From Mycocentrospora acerina (taxonomy: Eukaryota; Ascomycota; Dothideomycetes; Pleosporales): a stretch of DNA of 64,000 nucleotides. The DNA is taken from positions 1,202,850-1,266,849 of the forward strand of contig JAKUHH010000284.1 in NCBI GenBank assembly GCA_022701365.1, in the 5' to 3' direction. The notes under the pieces were generated by a model that ran no database searches, was not told the origin of the DNA, and worked only from the letters and a program-made list of their open reading frames with translations. Of this stretch, positions 46,062 through 57,438 are shown one piece after another (positions within the stretch are counted from its first letter, which is position 1; each line of letters starts with the position of its first letter). The translations under genes were made by a program, and so were the position numbers.

Positions 46062-46331
46062 ATGTCTGCTCCCAACGCCAACACTCCCAACGAGGGCATC
46101 GTCGGCCAGGCCGTCAACTCTGTCAAGAACGCCGCCAACTACGTCTCTGAGACCATCCAGGGCCAGTCCGCTGAGGCTTCCAAGGAGGCCAACAAGCAGC
46201 AGGCCAAGGGCAACGTTCCCGGAAAGGACTCCATCACCGACCGTGCCTCTGGTGCTCTCTCCGCCGCCGGCGACAAGATCGACCAGTCCAAGCACGAGGG
46301 CTCTGCCGAGGCCAACAAGCACTCCATCTAA
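46062..46331 (+). CDS. grg1: glucose-repressible/clock-controlled protein, Grg1/Ccg-1-like
   Basis: This intronless 89-aa protein is very hydrophilic and rich in Ala, Lys, Ser, Asn and Gln. It begins MSAPNANTPNEGIVGQAVNS and contains VKNAANYVSETIQGQSAEAS and KEANKQQAKGN. A second half repeats the Ala/Lys pattern (KIDQSKHEGSAEANKHSI). This matches the small Neurospora grg-1/ccg-1 family, abundant transcripts induced on glucose depletion, stress and by the clock; the molecular function is unknown. The codons are strongly biased towards C at third positions, unlike most neighbours, as expected for a very highly expressed gene. A TATA box and a CT/CAA-rich leader precede it. Confidence 0.88.
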   Translation: MSAPNANTPNEGIVGQAVNSVKNAANYVSETIQGQSAEASKEANKQQAKGNVPGKDSITDRASGALSAAGDKIDQSKHEGSAEANKHSI

Positions 46332-46947
46332 GTCTCTTGTCATGCGGCTCGAAACAATGCTTCGATAGCGACATTCACCACGACGACTTCTTGACACTGG
46401 CTTCATAGCCACGACGATTCGACGACGACGGCACAACATCACTTCGGTACATTGTCTACAGTTTAATGGATGGGACGGAAATGGCATCAGGCTGAGTAGC
46501 ACTGCGTCTCTCGCCTATTACGATGGATATGATTATCGACACAAGATACCAATAAATTCTCTTCACTTAAACCTGCTTCTGATTTGATTGTGATTGTGAC
46601 TGTGATTCAGATTGGATTGTGTCTGTGATTAAATGTTTTGACCAGACCATTCTGCTCACAATGATAATTTAGCCGCCCCTCAAGCCACAATAATGCTTGT
46701 CAGGTACAATGTCACCGCCCCATAATTGTGACGTAATCGTTCATGCATATGCGGTGGGGCACTTGCATATCCAAATCATGCACAACAAGAGCATAAAGTT
46801 TTCGATTTGTCGTCGAGTAGACGAGAGAATAGTCAGACATTTGATGAAGATGAGATGTGACTTGGAAATGACAGTATTCAAGATGAACGTGGAGACAGTG
46901 TTTTTTTTTAATTGCGGGAGCTGTTCAAACATGGATCTACCCACCAC
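46332..46947. other. convergent intergenic region
   Basis: It holds the 3' UTRs of grg1 and the FAD oxidase gene. A simple GATTGTGATTGTGACTGTGA-type repeat is at about 46579-46635. No gene is seen. Confidence 0.45.
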
Positions 46948-48513
46948 CTAAACAACACCATTTATATGCACACCCTGCTCTTCCTGCTGCTGTACAGTTA
47001 GAAATGTTGCTCTCACTCGCTCGATCCTTTCCTTGGTCAAAACATAGCTGCTTGGTAAATCCCCGCCATTCACTATGCGTGCTTGTATTGTGCTCAATTC
47101 CTCGCCCGCCTCTTCGGCAAGCAACATGTCTACCACTGCCTTGCCGCACAGCGTCGTGTTTGGCATACCGTGTCCTGTATACCCGCCACAAAGCCACAGC
47201 CCTTCTCTATCAGGCACCTTTCCCACCCACGGATGGTCATCTCTGGAGTAGCCCATAATTCCTGTCCACTGCGCGGCAGCTTTTAGCTCCGTCAAGTCCT
47301 TTGTTTCGCCGTCTAGTTCAAGGACCTTGAGCAGCGCGCTACGGAGGTAGGCGGCAGCTCCCTCATCAACGATTGAGTCGTCTGATACTCCGATGCTGGG
47401 AAGGCCTACTCCACGACCTCCGCCGAACATGAGGTGGCCCTGGGGATTGGGGACGCCGTCAAACGGCCGTTGGATGAGGTAGTCGTCGTTGTTGGCGGGC
47501 TGCCCGAGGGCTGCGACCATGCCGTAGGAGTTGGGGAGGAGGGTGGAGTTTTTGGGTGGGAAGAGGGCAGACATTTCGCCGCGGACGGGCACGATAAGGT
47601 CGGCGAAGTGGGGTAGGATTGCGGAAGTATAGCCATTCGTTGCCAGGATGACACTCTTCGCGCTGATAGTGCCGCGTGGGGTATGCAGGGTGTGCTTATT
47701 GTCCGAGGATACAATCTCAGTGACAGGAGTGTTGGTTTGGAGGTTAAGACGTCCATCTTTGACGAGCTTTTCTAACGTAAAGGTAACGAGCTTGTACGGC
47801 CACAAGCTTGCTGCTCCTACTGTGAGTGTTGCCCCAACGCAATCAGGCGAAACTTTTTGCTTCTTCAGCTCTTCTTTGTCTGTAATGATTGTGACATGCT
47901 TTGCAAGCTCTGGTGATATACTCTGGAGATGGGCAATCTCCTTTTCTGCCTCCTTCATGACTTCCTCAGTCCAGAACGTGTGGCAGGCAGACACGTCGCG
48001 CCATTCACATGGGACGTTGTACTTTTCAATGTACGAACGCACTGCCTGGACATTCTTCACCTCGAATGCAGCGACTCCGGAACCTCGACCGAAGAGGAGG
48101 GGCTGGCAGTGTCCGCCATTCTATTTGATGTGGTTAGCAAGATGGCCGTTGAACTGAGCGATGATCAAATTGACTGCTGGCGTCTATGCAGATGACGGTG
48201 ACGACGACGATGAGGACAATAACAACAACAATGTATATCCTCTCTGAACAGGAATTCGACTCACCCGGCCAGTAGCACCCCAACACGCCTCTCTAGCTTC
48301 GAGCAGTACAACACTCTTGCCATGTGCTCGTTTGTCCTCTGCCAGAAACCTCGCTGCAGACGTGCCAGTTATACCACTGCCAACAATGACGATATCAGCT
48401 GAAGAAGGGAGCTCTTCGGTGGTTCGATGGCCAAGCACAAACTCATTCGGTTCGCTGTGCCAGAAAGAGTTGCTCGACTCTGGTGTCGGAAGTGTCGAGC
48501 GTTCGTGCCTCAT
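46948..48513 (-). CDS. FAD-dependent oxidoreductase (DAO family)
   Basis: Exons 48265-48513 and 46948-48120 join in phase 0 across a 144-nt intron to 473 aa. The N-terminal dinucleotide-binding motif is ADIVIVGSGITGTSAARFLA, followed by VVLLEAREACWGATGR/NGGHC, the typical second FAD contact of glycine/D-amino-acid-oxidase-type enzymes. The middle has SVILATNGYTSAILPHF. The C-terminal FAD site is GIMGYSRDDHPWVGKV and LWLCGGYTGHGMPNTTLCG. These enzymes oxidise amines or amino acids with release of peroxide; the substrate is not evident. There is no N-terminal signal peptide and no clear peroxisomal tripeptide (it ends NGVV). Confidence 0.88.
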
Positions 48514-50046
48514 GATGTGTGATGTTGTGGTGGATGAGATGGTTCGACGTGGGGTGGTGGTAGTGGGGGAGGGGAGGAATGCGGGGGAATGTTGATTCAG
48601 ATCACGACAATATCGTCCAGTTTATCAGGGAAGAAAGAGCTAAAATATAGTCAAGCGGTGAGGGTCTTCACATGAAGGAGGTGAGTTGATGCGCCTCAGG
48701 GTGCGGCATCGGAAGAGAAAGGTGGGCTGCGGTGATTACAAGAGGGATGCCTGAACGGATTGGAAATACAAAGTTAACGCACGGCGCCCTCGAAATGCAT
48801 CGAAATTTCTATTAGCCTACAGTATTCTAATTTATTTCTCACGTTAACAATTTTTCTAAATGCACAAATCAGTTTGTATAAAAAACCTTTGGCGTTAACT
48901 CACCTATTCTAAATGTGCTAAAATCTACGCTCTTTGCTACAACGCTTAATAGAGCTAGTCAAGGATCTCTTAGGAGGTTAATGTACCAATCTTATCAGTC
49001 TACTATTGTAACGACCACACCATATTTATTGAACTACACAAAGAATACTCAATTAAGTATTCTTGTGCTTACCTTTTAGTATAATTGGGGTTGTTGCGTA
49101 GTATCAATAGCAAGGGCAGGGCACCTGACCATAACAATTCTAGTAGCTAGCAAACTTACTAGATCTTAACCATATAAAGAGTGTATAGAGACTGCTAAAG
49201 CAACACATTTAGATAAGATTTCCCAAGATAAAAGAAGAGTTTATCTAAGTAATAAAGGATAAGTAGGTGAAAATTACAATACAGGATATCTAGAAGTATT
49301 GTGTAAATATAAGGGAACATTGTTAAGCTGTACTCAAAGCAAGAGGTAGCTATACGCTATACCAAAGCATTTATTTTAATACAAATTGCTAAGGATTTTA
49401 ATGCGTTTTGATAATAGGCAGCAGGGCTCCTTGTATTTCCAATCCGTTCAGGCACCCACCCCTCTTGTACAACATCCGCTCGACTGCTTCAGATCTGCCA
49501 TGGCGATAGCGGCGGGCTTTGCGAGCAGCAAGACCCGGTCAAGCATGCAGACAAAGCAGGCTGCTATATCTCAGTAGCTTCAGATAATGTTGCAGAAGCA
49601 CAGAGCACAGGAGGACATGACGGTGCTCTTGCGAGCGGAGTGGTGCCCGGTACGCGACGCGACTGTAGTGCTGATTAGTCACCGGCGCGATAGACTCACC
49701 ATTCCAAGTAGTCGTCGTAAATAAATGTGACGTTTCTACTCATGCGCCAATTACAAGGTGGTGCAACATATGTGGTGAACACTGTATAAATCACGATCTA
49801 ATGATCAATTTACTGTTCAATTGAACCACCAAATTTAATTCGTCTGGTATATCTTCAATTCCGCTATTCTACATATTCTCACAAACTACAATCTAGTCCC
49901 TTTCCCACCAAAAACCATACACCAACACCCAAACACCAAATCTTCAAAACATAATCATTCCTACAAGTTCATTTCGTCATAAGGGTATGCCCAAACCATT
50001 CAACGCCGCCATACCGTTCAGCAATAATACTCTTATCCCTCCCATC
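48514..50046. other. intergenic region including an AT-rich, RIP-like stretch
   Basis: From about 48780 to 49400 the DNA turns sharply AT-rich with many TA dinucleotides and stops in all frames. It lies between normal-GC flanks and looks like a repeat element mutated by RIP; no element type can be read. The rest holds no supported gene; CA-rich sequence at 49880-49980 is part of the flank. Confidence 0.5.
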
Positions 50047-50547
50047 TCACCCCTTCCTACTCCCCTTCAAGATACCCTTTGCCGTGTTCGTGACCGAAAA
50101 CCCTCCAAACAGCCATTCATTCGAGTGCCGTCCACGCCACGGGTCGCTTCCACTAGTACTTCTCCTGTTCTCTCTTTGCAGGCTTGGTCTCTCTGGCTGC
50201 GCAGGTTTTGTCGCTTGTTGATGTTGATGTTGTTGGTGTAGTTGCTGGTGTTGCGGCTGCGCTAGAGTGTTGGAAGGGACTTGCTCAGGCGGCATAACCA
50301 TAGGCGATTTATCGCGTTTGCGAGAGGCGCTTCGTGAGCGGTCGCGGCGCAAGCGGGCGCTGATGGCGCTGAAGAAGGATTCTTCTGTTGGAGAGGTGGA
50401 TGCTGCCCCTGCTCCTGCTGTTGCTTCTGGTACGCGAGACGGCGATGATAGTAGAGGGGACATTTGACCAGATGATTGTGTGCGTTGAGAGTCGAATGTT
50501 GATGCTCTAGCAGGTGGCGTAGGGTAAAAGGATAATTGGCCCGTCAT
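50047..50547 (-). CDS. small conserved-type hypothetical protein, Ser/Gln/Pro-rich
   Basis: This intronless 166-aa frame starts at the ATG at 50547 (MTGQLSFYPTPPARASTFDS). The in-frame upstream extension to 50703 was rejected because it reads through leader-like sequence. The middle is low complexity: an Ala/Gly stretch, then SFFSAISARLRRDRSRSASR and a Gln/His tract (HQQLHQQHQHQQ) encoded by CAA/CAT repeats. The C-terminus is compact and hydrophobic (RGRHSNEWLFGGFSVTNTAK then GILKG). It resembles the conserved end of small Pezizomycotina proteins of unknown function. No signal peptide. Confidence 0.65.
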   Translation of the reverse strand: MTGQLSFYPTPPARASTFDSQRTQSSGQMSPLLSSPSRVPEATAGAGAASTSPTEESFFSAISARLRRDRSRSASRKRDKSPMVMPPEQVPSNTLAQPQHQQLHQQHQHQQATKPAQPERPSLQRENRRSTSGSDPWRGRHSNEWLFGGFSVTNTAKGILKGSRKG

Positions 50548-51895
50548 TGTAGATGTGTAGACGTAGTAGAAAGAAGGTAGACGCAAGAGTGCGTGATTGA
50601 TATGAATAGAGCTGTAGCAGTGATGAATAACTCTCTCTTTATATATGTTTGAAGAGAGATCAAACAGCCCAGCAACAAGACAAGACAAGACAAATATATC
50701 CACCCAAATTCATGCAGTCATCTCCCCTTTATATTAGCACAAGACACCCATCCACGCCAACCCTCTCAACCACCACCATCCCCTCCTCCCGGAAAACACA
50801 AAGGGTCGCGCAGTGCCAAGTGCAAATCCCTTCCCAAACAAGATACTGGTGTCTAACCCCACTCCCTGGCCTTCCCCACCAATCACACCCCCAGCTCCCC
50901 GCCTCAACCACGGTCCTGCAACCAAACCCTCACCGACTTGACTACCTGTTTAACCTGCACGCTCCCCAAAACGCATTAATCAACACCAGCGCATCCACCT
51001 CGCAACTCCCCAAACAAGTATAACCCGCAATGTAGGGCTGTCCCCTCCCCGCCTCCGTCCCAATCACACATGCAGGGCGATTGCGCTAGAACATGTCGTG
51101 GATGCGTCCGTGACTCTTCGACACCGTTCTGCTCGTTCGTTTGATCATTCGTTCGTTGATCCATTCGCCTGTTCATTCATTCGTTCGTTCGTACGTTCGC
51201 GCACGGATGTATTGTGCATGCTACAAACCGAATGGACAAAAGTCAGGCATGCAGTGTAGTGTAGTACAGTGTGGTGTAGTGTAGTGCAGTGCAGTGCAGC
51301 GCAGGAATGCGTCGAACCCGTCACAGCGGCAGGACAAGCTGCTTCCCCGGCAGGACAGGACAGGACAGGACAGGACAGGACTGACGGACTGGTTCGACGC
51401 AGCCTTGGGTCCGGCGGCGACTCACACGCGCGAGTCCTGCGCGAATTGAATGTGTGGGCGGGGTGCCTGAAGGGAGGGCACGTTGCATCAAAGAGAGGCT
51501 CTGCTGTGCCAGCTCATCATTTCCCTTCACGTCATGGCATGTCATTCAGACGGGTGGGTGGATGGATAGATGGATGGACAGGTCACGCGCATCGACGCCG
51601 AATACGACAGTCCCGTTCCCCCATTTTTACCCCAAGATGCTTCGGTTGCAGTGCAGCAGCTGTTCCATGGAATTGCCGTTTATGGCTTTTGGTCAGCAGG
51701 CCAATCTTGGCATGCGCAGTGTAGTGAGTGCAGTCCGTGTATAATGTGTGATGAAATAAGAAACACGCCAATTGCGTGTCCCAGACAAAAAAGAAGGACA
51801 TCGATCCGTTCCTGCAGGACCAAACCATAAATGTTCTTACTTGCATCCAAAAAAAAAGAGATCAAGCTGTCTATTTCGACAAAAATAGAAGGAAT
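50548..51895. other. intergenic region with several microsatellites
   Basis: It contains a (TTCG)n-type tract at about 51126-51200, a GTGTA/GTGCA pentamer array at about 51253-51303 and AGGAC repeated at about 51353-51381. No supported gene. Confidence 0.55.
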
Positions 51896-51965
51896 GCATC
51901 CTCCGGGAGTCGAACCCGAACCAATTGCTTGGAAGGCAATTATCCTACCGTTGGACCAAGGATGC
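51896..51965 (-). tRNA. trnG-UCC: tRNA-Gly (anticodon UCC)
   Basis: The reverse complement folds as a 70-nt cloverleaf. A 7-bp acceptor stem (GCATCCT with AGGATGC), a D arm GTCC-AACGGTA-GGAT, an anticodon arm ATTGC-CTTCCAA-GCAAT with TCC at positions 34-36, and a T arm TCGGG-TTCGACT-CCCGG are all present. No intron. It lies just outside a 165-bp segment that is repeated across a single N. Confidence 0.95.
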
Positions 51966-52534
51966 TTGATCAACTGTTTATGAATGGGATGTTGCTGTAA
52001 ACACATATATTGCGCATCGTTGTGAAAACATGTAGTCGTTGCTGCAAAGGGTCAATCTGCAGCTGCTTGCTTAGTCTTGGCCCTGCCCACATCTTTGTTT
52101 GCGTGACATAATCTGCCGAGTCTTATATTTTTGANTCAACTGTTTATGAATGGGATGTTGCTGTAAACACATATATTGCGCATCGTTGTGAAAACATGTA
52201 GTCGTTGCTGCAAAGGGTCAATCTGCAGCTGCTTGCTTAGTCTTGGCCCTGCCCACATCTTTGTTTGCGTGACATAATCTGCCGAGTCTTATATTTTTGA
52301 TCAAAAAAAGAGTTGGAGATATATCGCTTCGCATTGCAATATATCAAGTCGTAAGATATGCTTTTTTGGGTACGTCCCAGCCTACGCCACGGCTCCGAAT
52401 TAAAGTGGTATTATTTTGCTCGTGATAAGGTTCCTGCCGATTCGATTCAACGTGCTTCCATTTTGTTTACTCGATATGACAAACTCCAGCAGTTCTCTAT
52501 CATAACTTCAACACCACGACACAGAAGTGTCCAA
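51966..52534. repeat. perfect 165-bp direct repeat separated by one N
   Basis: Positions 51970-52134 and 52136-52300 are the same 165 bases, joined by a single N at 52135. The copies show no divergence. This is what results when two contigs with an undetected overlap are joined end to end, so one copy is likely artificial. Nothing else is seen up to the NUP82 stop. Confidence 0.85.
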
Positions 52535-55096
52535 CTAACTCCCCTGCGTCGGGACACTCACACCCAAACTCCTCAGTCTTGTCATGGCCACGTCAACAAG
52601 ATCTGTATTCCTCTGCAACAGCCGGTAAATTGTATCCGTCTCCGCTCTCCGCGCCTGTGTCGAAATCTTGACTCCCTCACTCCCCTCTCTATACCCGTTC
52701 TTGCCGTCTTGTTCGCCCTCCTTGTCTGTCTGATCATAAACCTGCGTCTTGAGCTCATGCTTGAGCTGTTTGAGCTTCTCTAGTCTCTGCCAGGCAGGAA
52801 CCTCTGACCCGTCGATATCCCCTGTGAGTGTGCGGTTTTCCTTCTCCACAGCACCAGACATGCTCTGTAGTTCATCGACATATGAGGCTTCCTTGTCGCT
52901 GAGTTCTGTGCTGTTGATTGTGGACATTTTGCGGCGGAGGGCTTCGTAGCGGGCGGTGATGGCTTGTTGGCGTGCCTGGACTTTCTGCATGCGCGCTTCG
53001 ATTGCGGCGTCGCCTTGTTCGTCGGCAGAGGTGGTGGCTGCGTCGATGCGTTGTGCGCACTCGGCACTGCGGGCAATTTGGTCGCGGAACACGTCCTGCA
53101 GCTGTGTGGCGCGGTTGAAGAGGTCGGCAACTGCAGACTGCAGGCGGGCTGTGTGTGCAGCGAGCGCACGGTGAACGTCCATGAGCAGTTCGAGATTCGC
53201 AGGGCTGAGGCGAATTTCTTCCTTGAGCATGGCGCGGTGGCGGGAGGGGATGTTGATTGACTTGAGCAGATCAAAGGGCGCATAAAGGTCTTGTGGTGGT
53301 TGCCATGCTTCGCGGACTTCAGCTGGCGCGCCAGGCACGCTCATGAATTCGGCGAGCTCATCGTCAGTGCGGAGGCCAGTCTCAGGTGCGTCAAGGAGCA
53401 CTGCAACGGGCTCGTTGGCGACGGTGGTGAGGACGAGGTAGCCTACGTTTCCATCTTCAATAACAACGCATGCAGGGACACTTCCATCTCCATTTGATGA
53501 CGGCTTTCTCGTGAGGTACTGGTCGACGGTACTGTTTGCCGACTCGAGCAGTCGCTGGAGACGAAAGTCTGCGCCGTCTGTTTGCGGTTCAGAGAGCTCG
53601 TTTTCGAGCTTCCTGATCCAGGGCTCGAGAGAAACGTAGTGGACTCCATTGGCGTGCGAGACGAAAAAAGAAAAGTCCGTGTGGACGTCAGGTGTGATGC
53701 TTTGAGTAAATGACGATTGTCGTTCGTCGCGTGTCAGGGCAATGGTTTCTGCGATGATGAGCTCAGGCTCGGGCGCGTCTGTGACGTCAATGTCGCCCTG
53801 GTTCTGTTAGCACCACTTTTTGAATCTATTTTTTAATAGCCATACCTCTGGAGATGGCAGCCATCGCCCTACAACGCCCTCAAGATCCAGACACACATGC
53901 ACCTTGCACGTGTCGGTGAGAAGGCACACAACAGCGGTGGGCAGGCCCTCGGCAGCCTCGTCGTCTGTCCCGTCTGAGAAGGTCTTGAGCGAAAACACAA
54001 TCATGTCGCTCAGCTCAAAGTCGTCGACCTCTGGCGTGATGGTGAAGGGGCCCTGCAGCAGCGGGACAGCCGGCGTGCTCTGTGGGCGAGCAAAGACCTT
54101 GACAGAGTCTCCATCTGGCAATTCCTCGAGAAACGGCTCCTCGTAGATGATATCAGCAAGCCATGCGACCTGCTTCTCTGCAGACTTGACGTCGTACTTG
54201 GGCGCATCCGTGTCCTCTGAGAGCTCGGCGTAGTTGATGTTGACCGACGAGGCGAGCGTCTGCAGAAAGGTAAAGGAGCCAGGCGACTCGACCAGCTGCC
54301 ACTTGCTCGGCAGCAGTGGGCACAGCGCATAGACGTCGCCCGAGACGGTGGCTATCCACAGCGTCATGGGCGCCCAGCCGTGCACGCCCTCCTGCTCGGG
54401 GAAGTCGCCAAAGCAGGCCGAGGCGACCTCGAGCTCGACCGAGTCTGGCGAGAAGCCCTTGGAGGCGCCGTACTTTGAGGCGCCCAGGTCCTCCTGGTCC
54501 GAGGTCGCATTGGCCAGCTTGGGCAGGTCGATGGAGAGGGTGGGCTCGTTGAAGGTCGACCTGTCGGCGCGATTGACCTCCCACAGGCGCACGACGCCGG
54601 CACGCGTGATGGTCACGAGACAGCGGCCATGGTAGCCCAGCGGGTGCCACAGCGTCGTGGCAATGGGCGACTCCTCGAGCACGTGGGCGGTCGGGCCCAC
54701 CTGGAACGTCTTGGGCTTGATGGGGCTGTCGTCGCCGGACGCGAGGTGCGACGAGTCGGGCAGGCTGACGACGTGGACCGTGTGCGAGGTCGAGACGGCG
54801 AGGTGGTCGCCGGCGGGCGAGATGGCCAGGCGCGTGATGGGCAGCGGGATCGAGACCTTGAGGGTGCGGTAGGCGGGCGCGGCGCCGTCCTGGAGGTTGG
54901 CCAGGTCTGCCCACCGGAGCTCGTTTCCGGCGGCGACGAAGACCTCGGAGCCGCGCGTGGCGATTGTGCGGCGGGGGCCGGCGTCGTGTTTCTTTGCAGC
55001 GACGCTGGCGGCCGGGGCGTGCTTGGGCGCAAACAGGTGGTAGCCGGGGTTTGGGCGGGTGAGCCAGGTCGGCGTGTAGCCCAGGACCTTGGGCAT
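52535..55096 (-). CDS. NUP82: nucleoporin Nup82-like
   Basis: Nup82 anchors the cytoplasmic mRNA-export platform of the nuclear pore with Nup159 and Nsp1. Exons 53846-55096 and 52535-53803 join in phase 0 across a 42-nt intron to 839 aa, read open throughout. The start is MPKVLGYTPTWLTRPNPGYH. The N-terminal half is a beta-propeller: ITRLAISPAGDHLAVSTSH, ATTLWHPLGYHGRCLVTI, VVRLWEVNRADRS, PMTLWIATVSGDVYALCPL. The C-terminal third is coiled coil: LELLMDVHRALAAHTARLQS, QLQDVFRDQIARSAE, MQKVQARQQAITARYEAL, WQRLEKLKQLKHELK. This order, propeller then coiled coil, is that of Nup82/Nup88. It is divergent from CBP20. Confidence 0.85.
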
Positions 55097-55355
55097 GGCG
55101 GCGGGATTGTAGTGAGCGGGAATGGGCTGTCGAGCTGCCAGCGAGAGGGAATCGTCAGCCGTGGTGGCGAGGGCGAGGGCGGGACAACAGGCGCGAATCG
55201 TCGGCCAGACAATGTGAATGCGAATGCGAATGTTGAGCGCGGTGAAGAAGCTCTCGCGCCGCGCCAAGGCCGCCGTGGAACGCGTCGACGGGCCATCGCC
55301 GTCTCTTGCACGCACCCGATTCCTCTCCCTCCCACCCCAAGCCGCGCTTTCCACC
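55097..55355. promoter_or_regulatory. 259-bp divergent promoter NUP82/CBP20
   Basis: The start codons of NUP82 (minus, 55096) and CBP20 (plus, 55356) are 259 bp apart, so their promoters must overlap. Both products act in mRNA export and cap handling. No TATA box is seen; the region is GC-rich. Confidence 0.5.
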
Positions 55356-56053
55356 ATGGCGCCAATCAGGAGCACCATCGACCGCCTAGACAAGCCCAGC
55401 TCGTACGCGACGGCAAAGGTATGCATCGCCCGTGATCGTAGTAGTAGCAGCAGTAGCAGTAGCACCACCAACACACTACTAAGTCTTTGGCAGAAGCGCA
55501 GACGAGACCGCAACCGCGACGACGACCGCAACGAGCCCAGCCCCGAGCCCGAGGACAAGCTCAAGGACGCGACCACGCTCTATGTGGGCAATCTGTACGT
55601 TGGCGTCTGCTGCCCTGCCTGCACTTGTTATATCATATTCTATCCACGACCCACCCACTGCACTTTTTATACTACAACAACACCACACCCGTGACTAATT
55701 TCTAATATAGCTCCTTCTACACTACCGAGGAGCAGATCCACGAGCTCTTCTCCAAATGCGGTGAAATCAAGCGCCTCGTCATGGGCCTCGACCGCTTCCA
55801 AAAGACGCCCTGTGGCTTCTGCTTCGTCGAGTACTACACCCACCAGGACGCCCTCGACTGCATGAAGTACATTGGCGGCACCAAGCTCGACGAGCGCGTC
55901 ATCCGCACCGATCTCGACGAGGGCTTTGCCGAGGGACGCCAGTACGGCAGGGGAAAGAGTGGAGGGCAGGTGCGCGACGAGTACAGGGGAGAGTACGATC
56001 CAGGACGTGGAGGCTACGGGCGCGCGATTATGGAAAAGGACGATGAGATGTAG
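55356..56053 (+). CDS. CBC2: nuclear cap-binding complex subunit CBP20
   Basis: CBP20 binds the m7G cap of nuclear RNA together with CBP80. Exons 55356-55418, 55494-55594 and 55711-56053 join to 168 aa, the usual size. The N-terminus MAPIRSTIDRLDKPSSYATA contains the cap-stacking Tyr. The RRM follows, with RNP2 TLYVGNLSFYT, which spans intron 2, and RNP1 KTPCGFCFVEYY. The C-terminal family signature is LDERVIRTDLDEGFAEGRQY and GRGKSGGQVRDEYR. The acidic/basic insert RRRDRNRDDDRNEPSPEPED between exons 1 and 2 is a lineage-specific linker. Intron 1 contains a CAG/TAG-type microsatellite (about 55438-55462). Confidence 0.94.
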
Positions 56054-56470
56054 AGGAAAGAGGGTGCTTATACTACAACATGGGTGTTATACTACATACG
56101 CCATGGGTGTGATACCACGACATGGGCGGCGTTTTGGGGGCGTTGTTTCATCTAGGGAATTAGACGGCATCCATGTCTGTCCGTCTGTGTGTTTACCATC
56201 CTACCACAGAAAACTCTAGACACTGTTCGAGCAAAGTATATGCCATGTATCAAAAGCAAGTCCCATCCACCTCTAAAACGCCGTCGCTGATGTCCTGTTT
56301 ATATCTCTTCTCTTATCCTTTCCTTGTCTTACACTCTCCTCTCTTCATATTCAATCACTTCCCTTCTCTTACACTCTCTCCTCATATCCAATCACTTCCC
56401 TTCTCTTATTCACTCCTCCTCTCGTCATACCAATCACTTCCCTTTCATCATCTTCTCTTATTCACTCCCC
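56054..56470. repeat. convergent spacer with three 37-43 bp pyrimidine-rich repeats
   Basis: Between the stops of CBP20 and the PdxT gene, units beginning AT(A/T)CCAATCACTTCCC recur at about 56347, 56384 and 56427, each followed by a CT-rich arm (TTCTCTTA.TCACTC). They lie in shared 3' UTR space. Confidence 0.6.
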
Positions 56471-57438
56471 TTACTTCTTCCTCTCTACAACAACAAACTC
56501 CCTCCGTCTCTCTACTGCCTTCCTCACCTCCTCCAGCCACCACGCGTGTATCCTCGCATCCTCGGTCAACTCGGGGTGAAAGCTGCACCCAAACACATTT
56601 CCCTGTCGCACAGCAATCACATCCCCCTCACCACCACCACCCTCTTGCTTCTGCGTCCTCCCCTCCAACCGCGCCATGACCTCGACCCCACTTCCCAGCT
56701 CCCCCTTTGCGCCCTCATCCCCAGGCGTCTTGCTCGGTGCAACAACCACATCCTCTTGCTGCGCCTCTTCTGCCTGCACGCCCTCTGCATGCGGCAGAAT
56801 CTTCTCGACGACAGGCGCGCGGATAAACACACAGCGGAATGGGTCCTGGCTTCCTTTGGTGGCAGTGGAGTTGCTGGCGAGGAACGGGAGGTGCAGTGGG
56901 GCTTGGAAGCTTTCCGTCTGTCGTCCAAAGTGGTTTCTATTCACGCGCACGTCGAGCCCGCCGATGAGCTCTTGGCCGCCTTTCTTGGTGCGGTTGGCCG
57001 ACTCGGAGAGCAGAATCAGGCCGGCGCAGGTGCCCCACGTGGGCTTGCGGTGGACTCTAAGTGGGAGTTAGCTCTGCTCTGTTTGAAATGTGTTGGGTTA
57101 TGTTCAGTTGAGTTGAGTTGTGTCATATGGAGTCTTCATCCTCCACGTGACACACAAAGCACAAGTAACGCAAGAACATACTTGACGAATTCACGCAGTG
57201 GCTCCAAGAGTCCGCTTCGTGCAGCAACAAGACTAATGGCTGTGCTCTCGCCGCCGGGGATGATCAGGCCGTCGCATTGGGCGAGCTCGGCGGGGGTGCG
57301 CACTTCAATAAAGGAAAAGGAGACGGGGGGTTGCAGCGAGGCAGAGGCGAGGCGCAGGAGTTGAATGTGCTCGCTGAATGCGCCTTGGAGGGCGAGCACG
57401 CCAACGGTGATTTTGGGAGTGGACTCGGGGACCGTCAT
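56471..57438 (-). CDS. SNO1: pyridoxal 5'-phosphate synthase glutaminase subunit (PdxT/Sno)
   Basis: This subunit hydrolyses glutamine and passes ammonia to Pdx1/Snz, making vitamin B6 (PLP). Exons 57182-57438 and 56471-57056 join in phase 2 to 280 aa. It begins with TVGVLALQGAFSEHIQLL. The Gly-Gly-Glu-Ser motif is at residues 62-65 (GLIIPGGESTAIS). The nucleophile is Cys96 (PTWGTCAGLILLSE) and the catalytic His is in VFGCSFHPELTED. The protein is longer than bacterial PdxT (about 190-200 aa) because of a low-complexity insert before the His block (EGVQAEEAQQEDVVVAPSKT and on, Glu/Gly-rich). The insert lies away from the catalytic motifs, as in other fungal Sno proteins. The synthase partner Pdx1 is not in the window. 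Confidence 0.92.
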
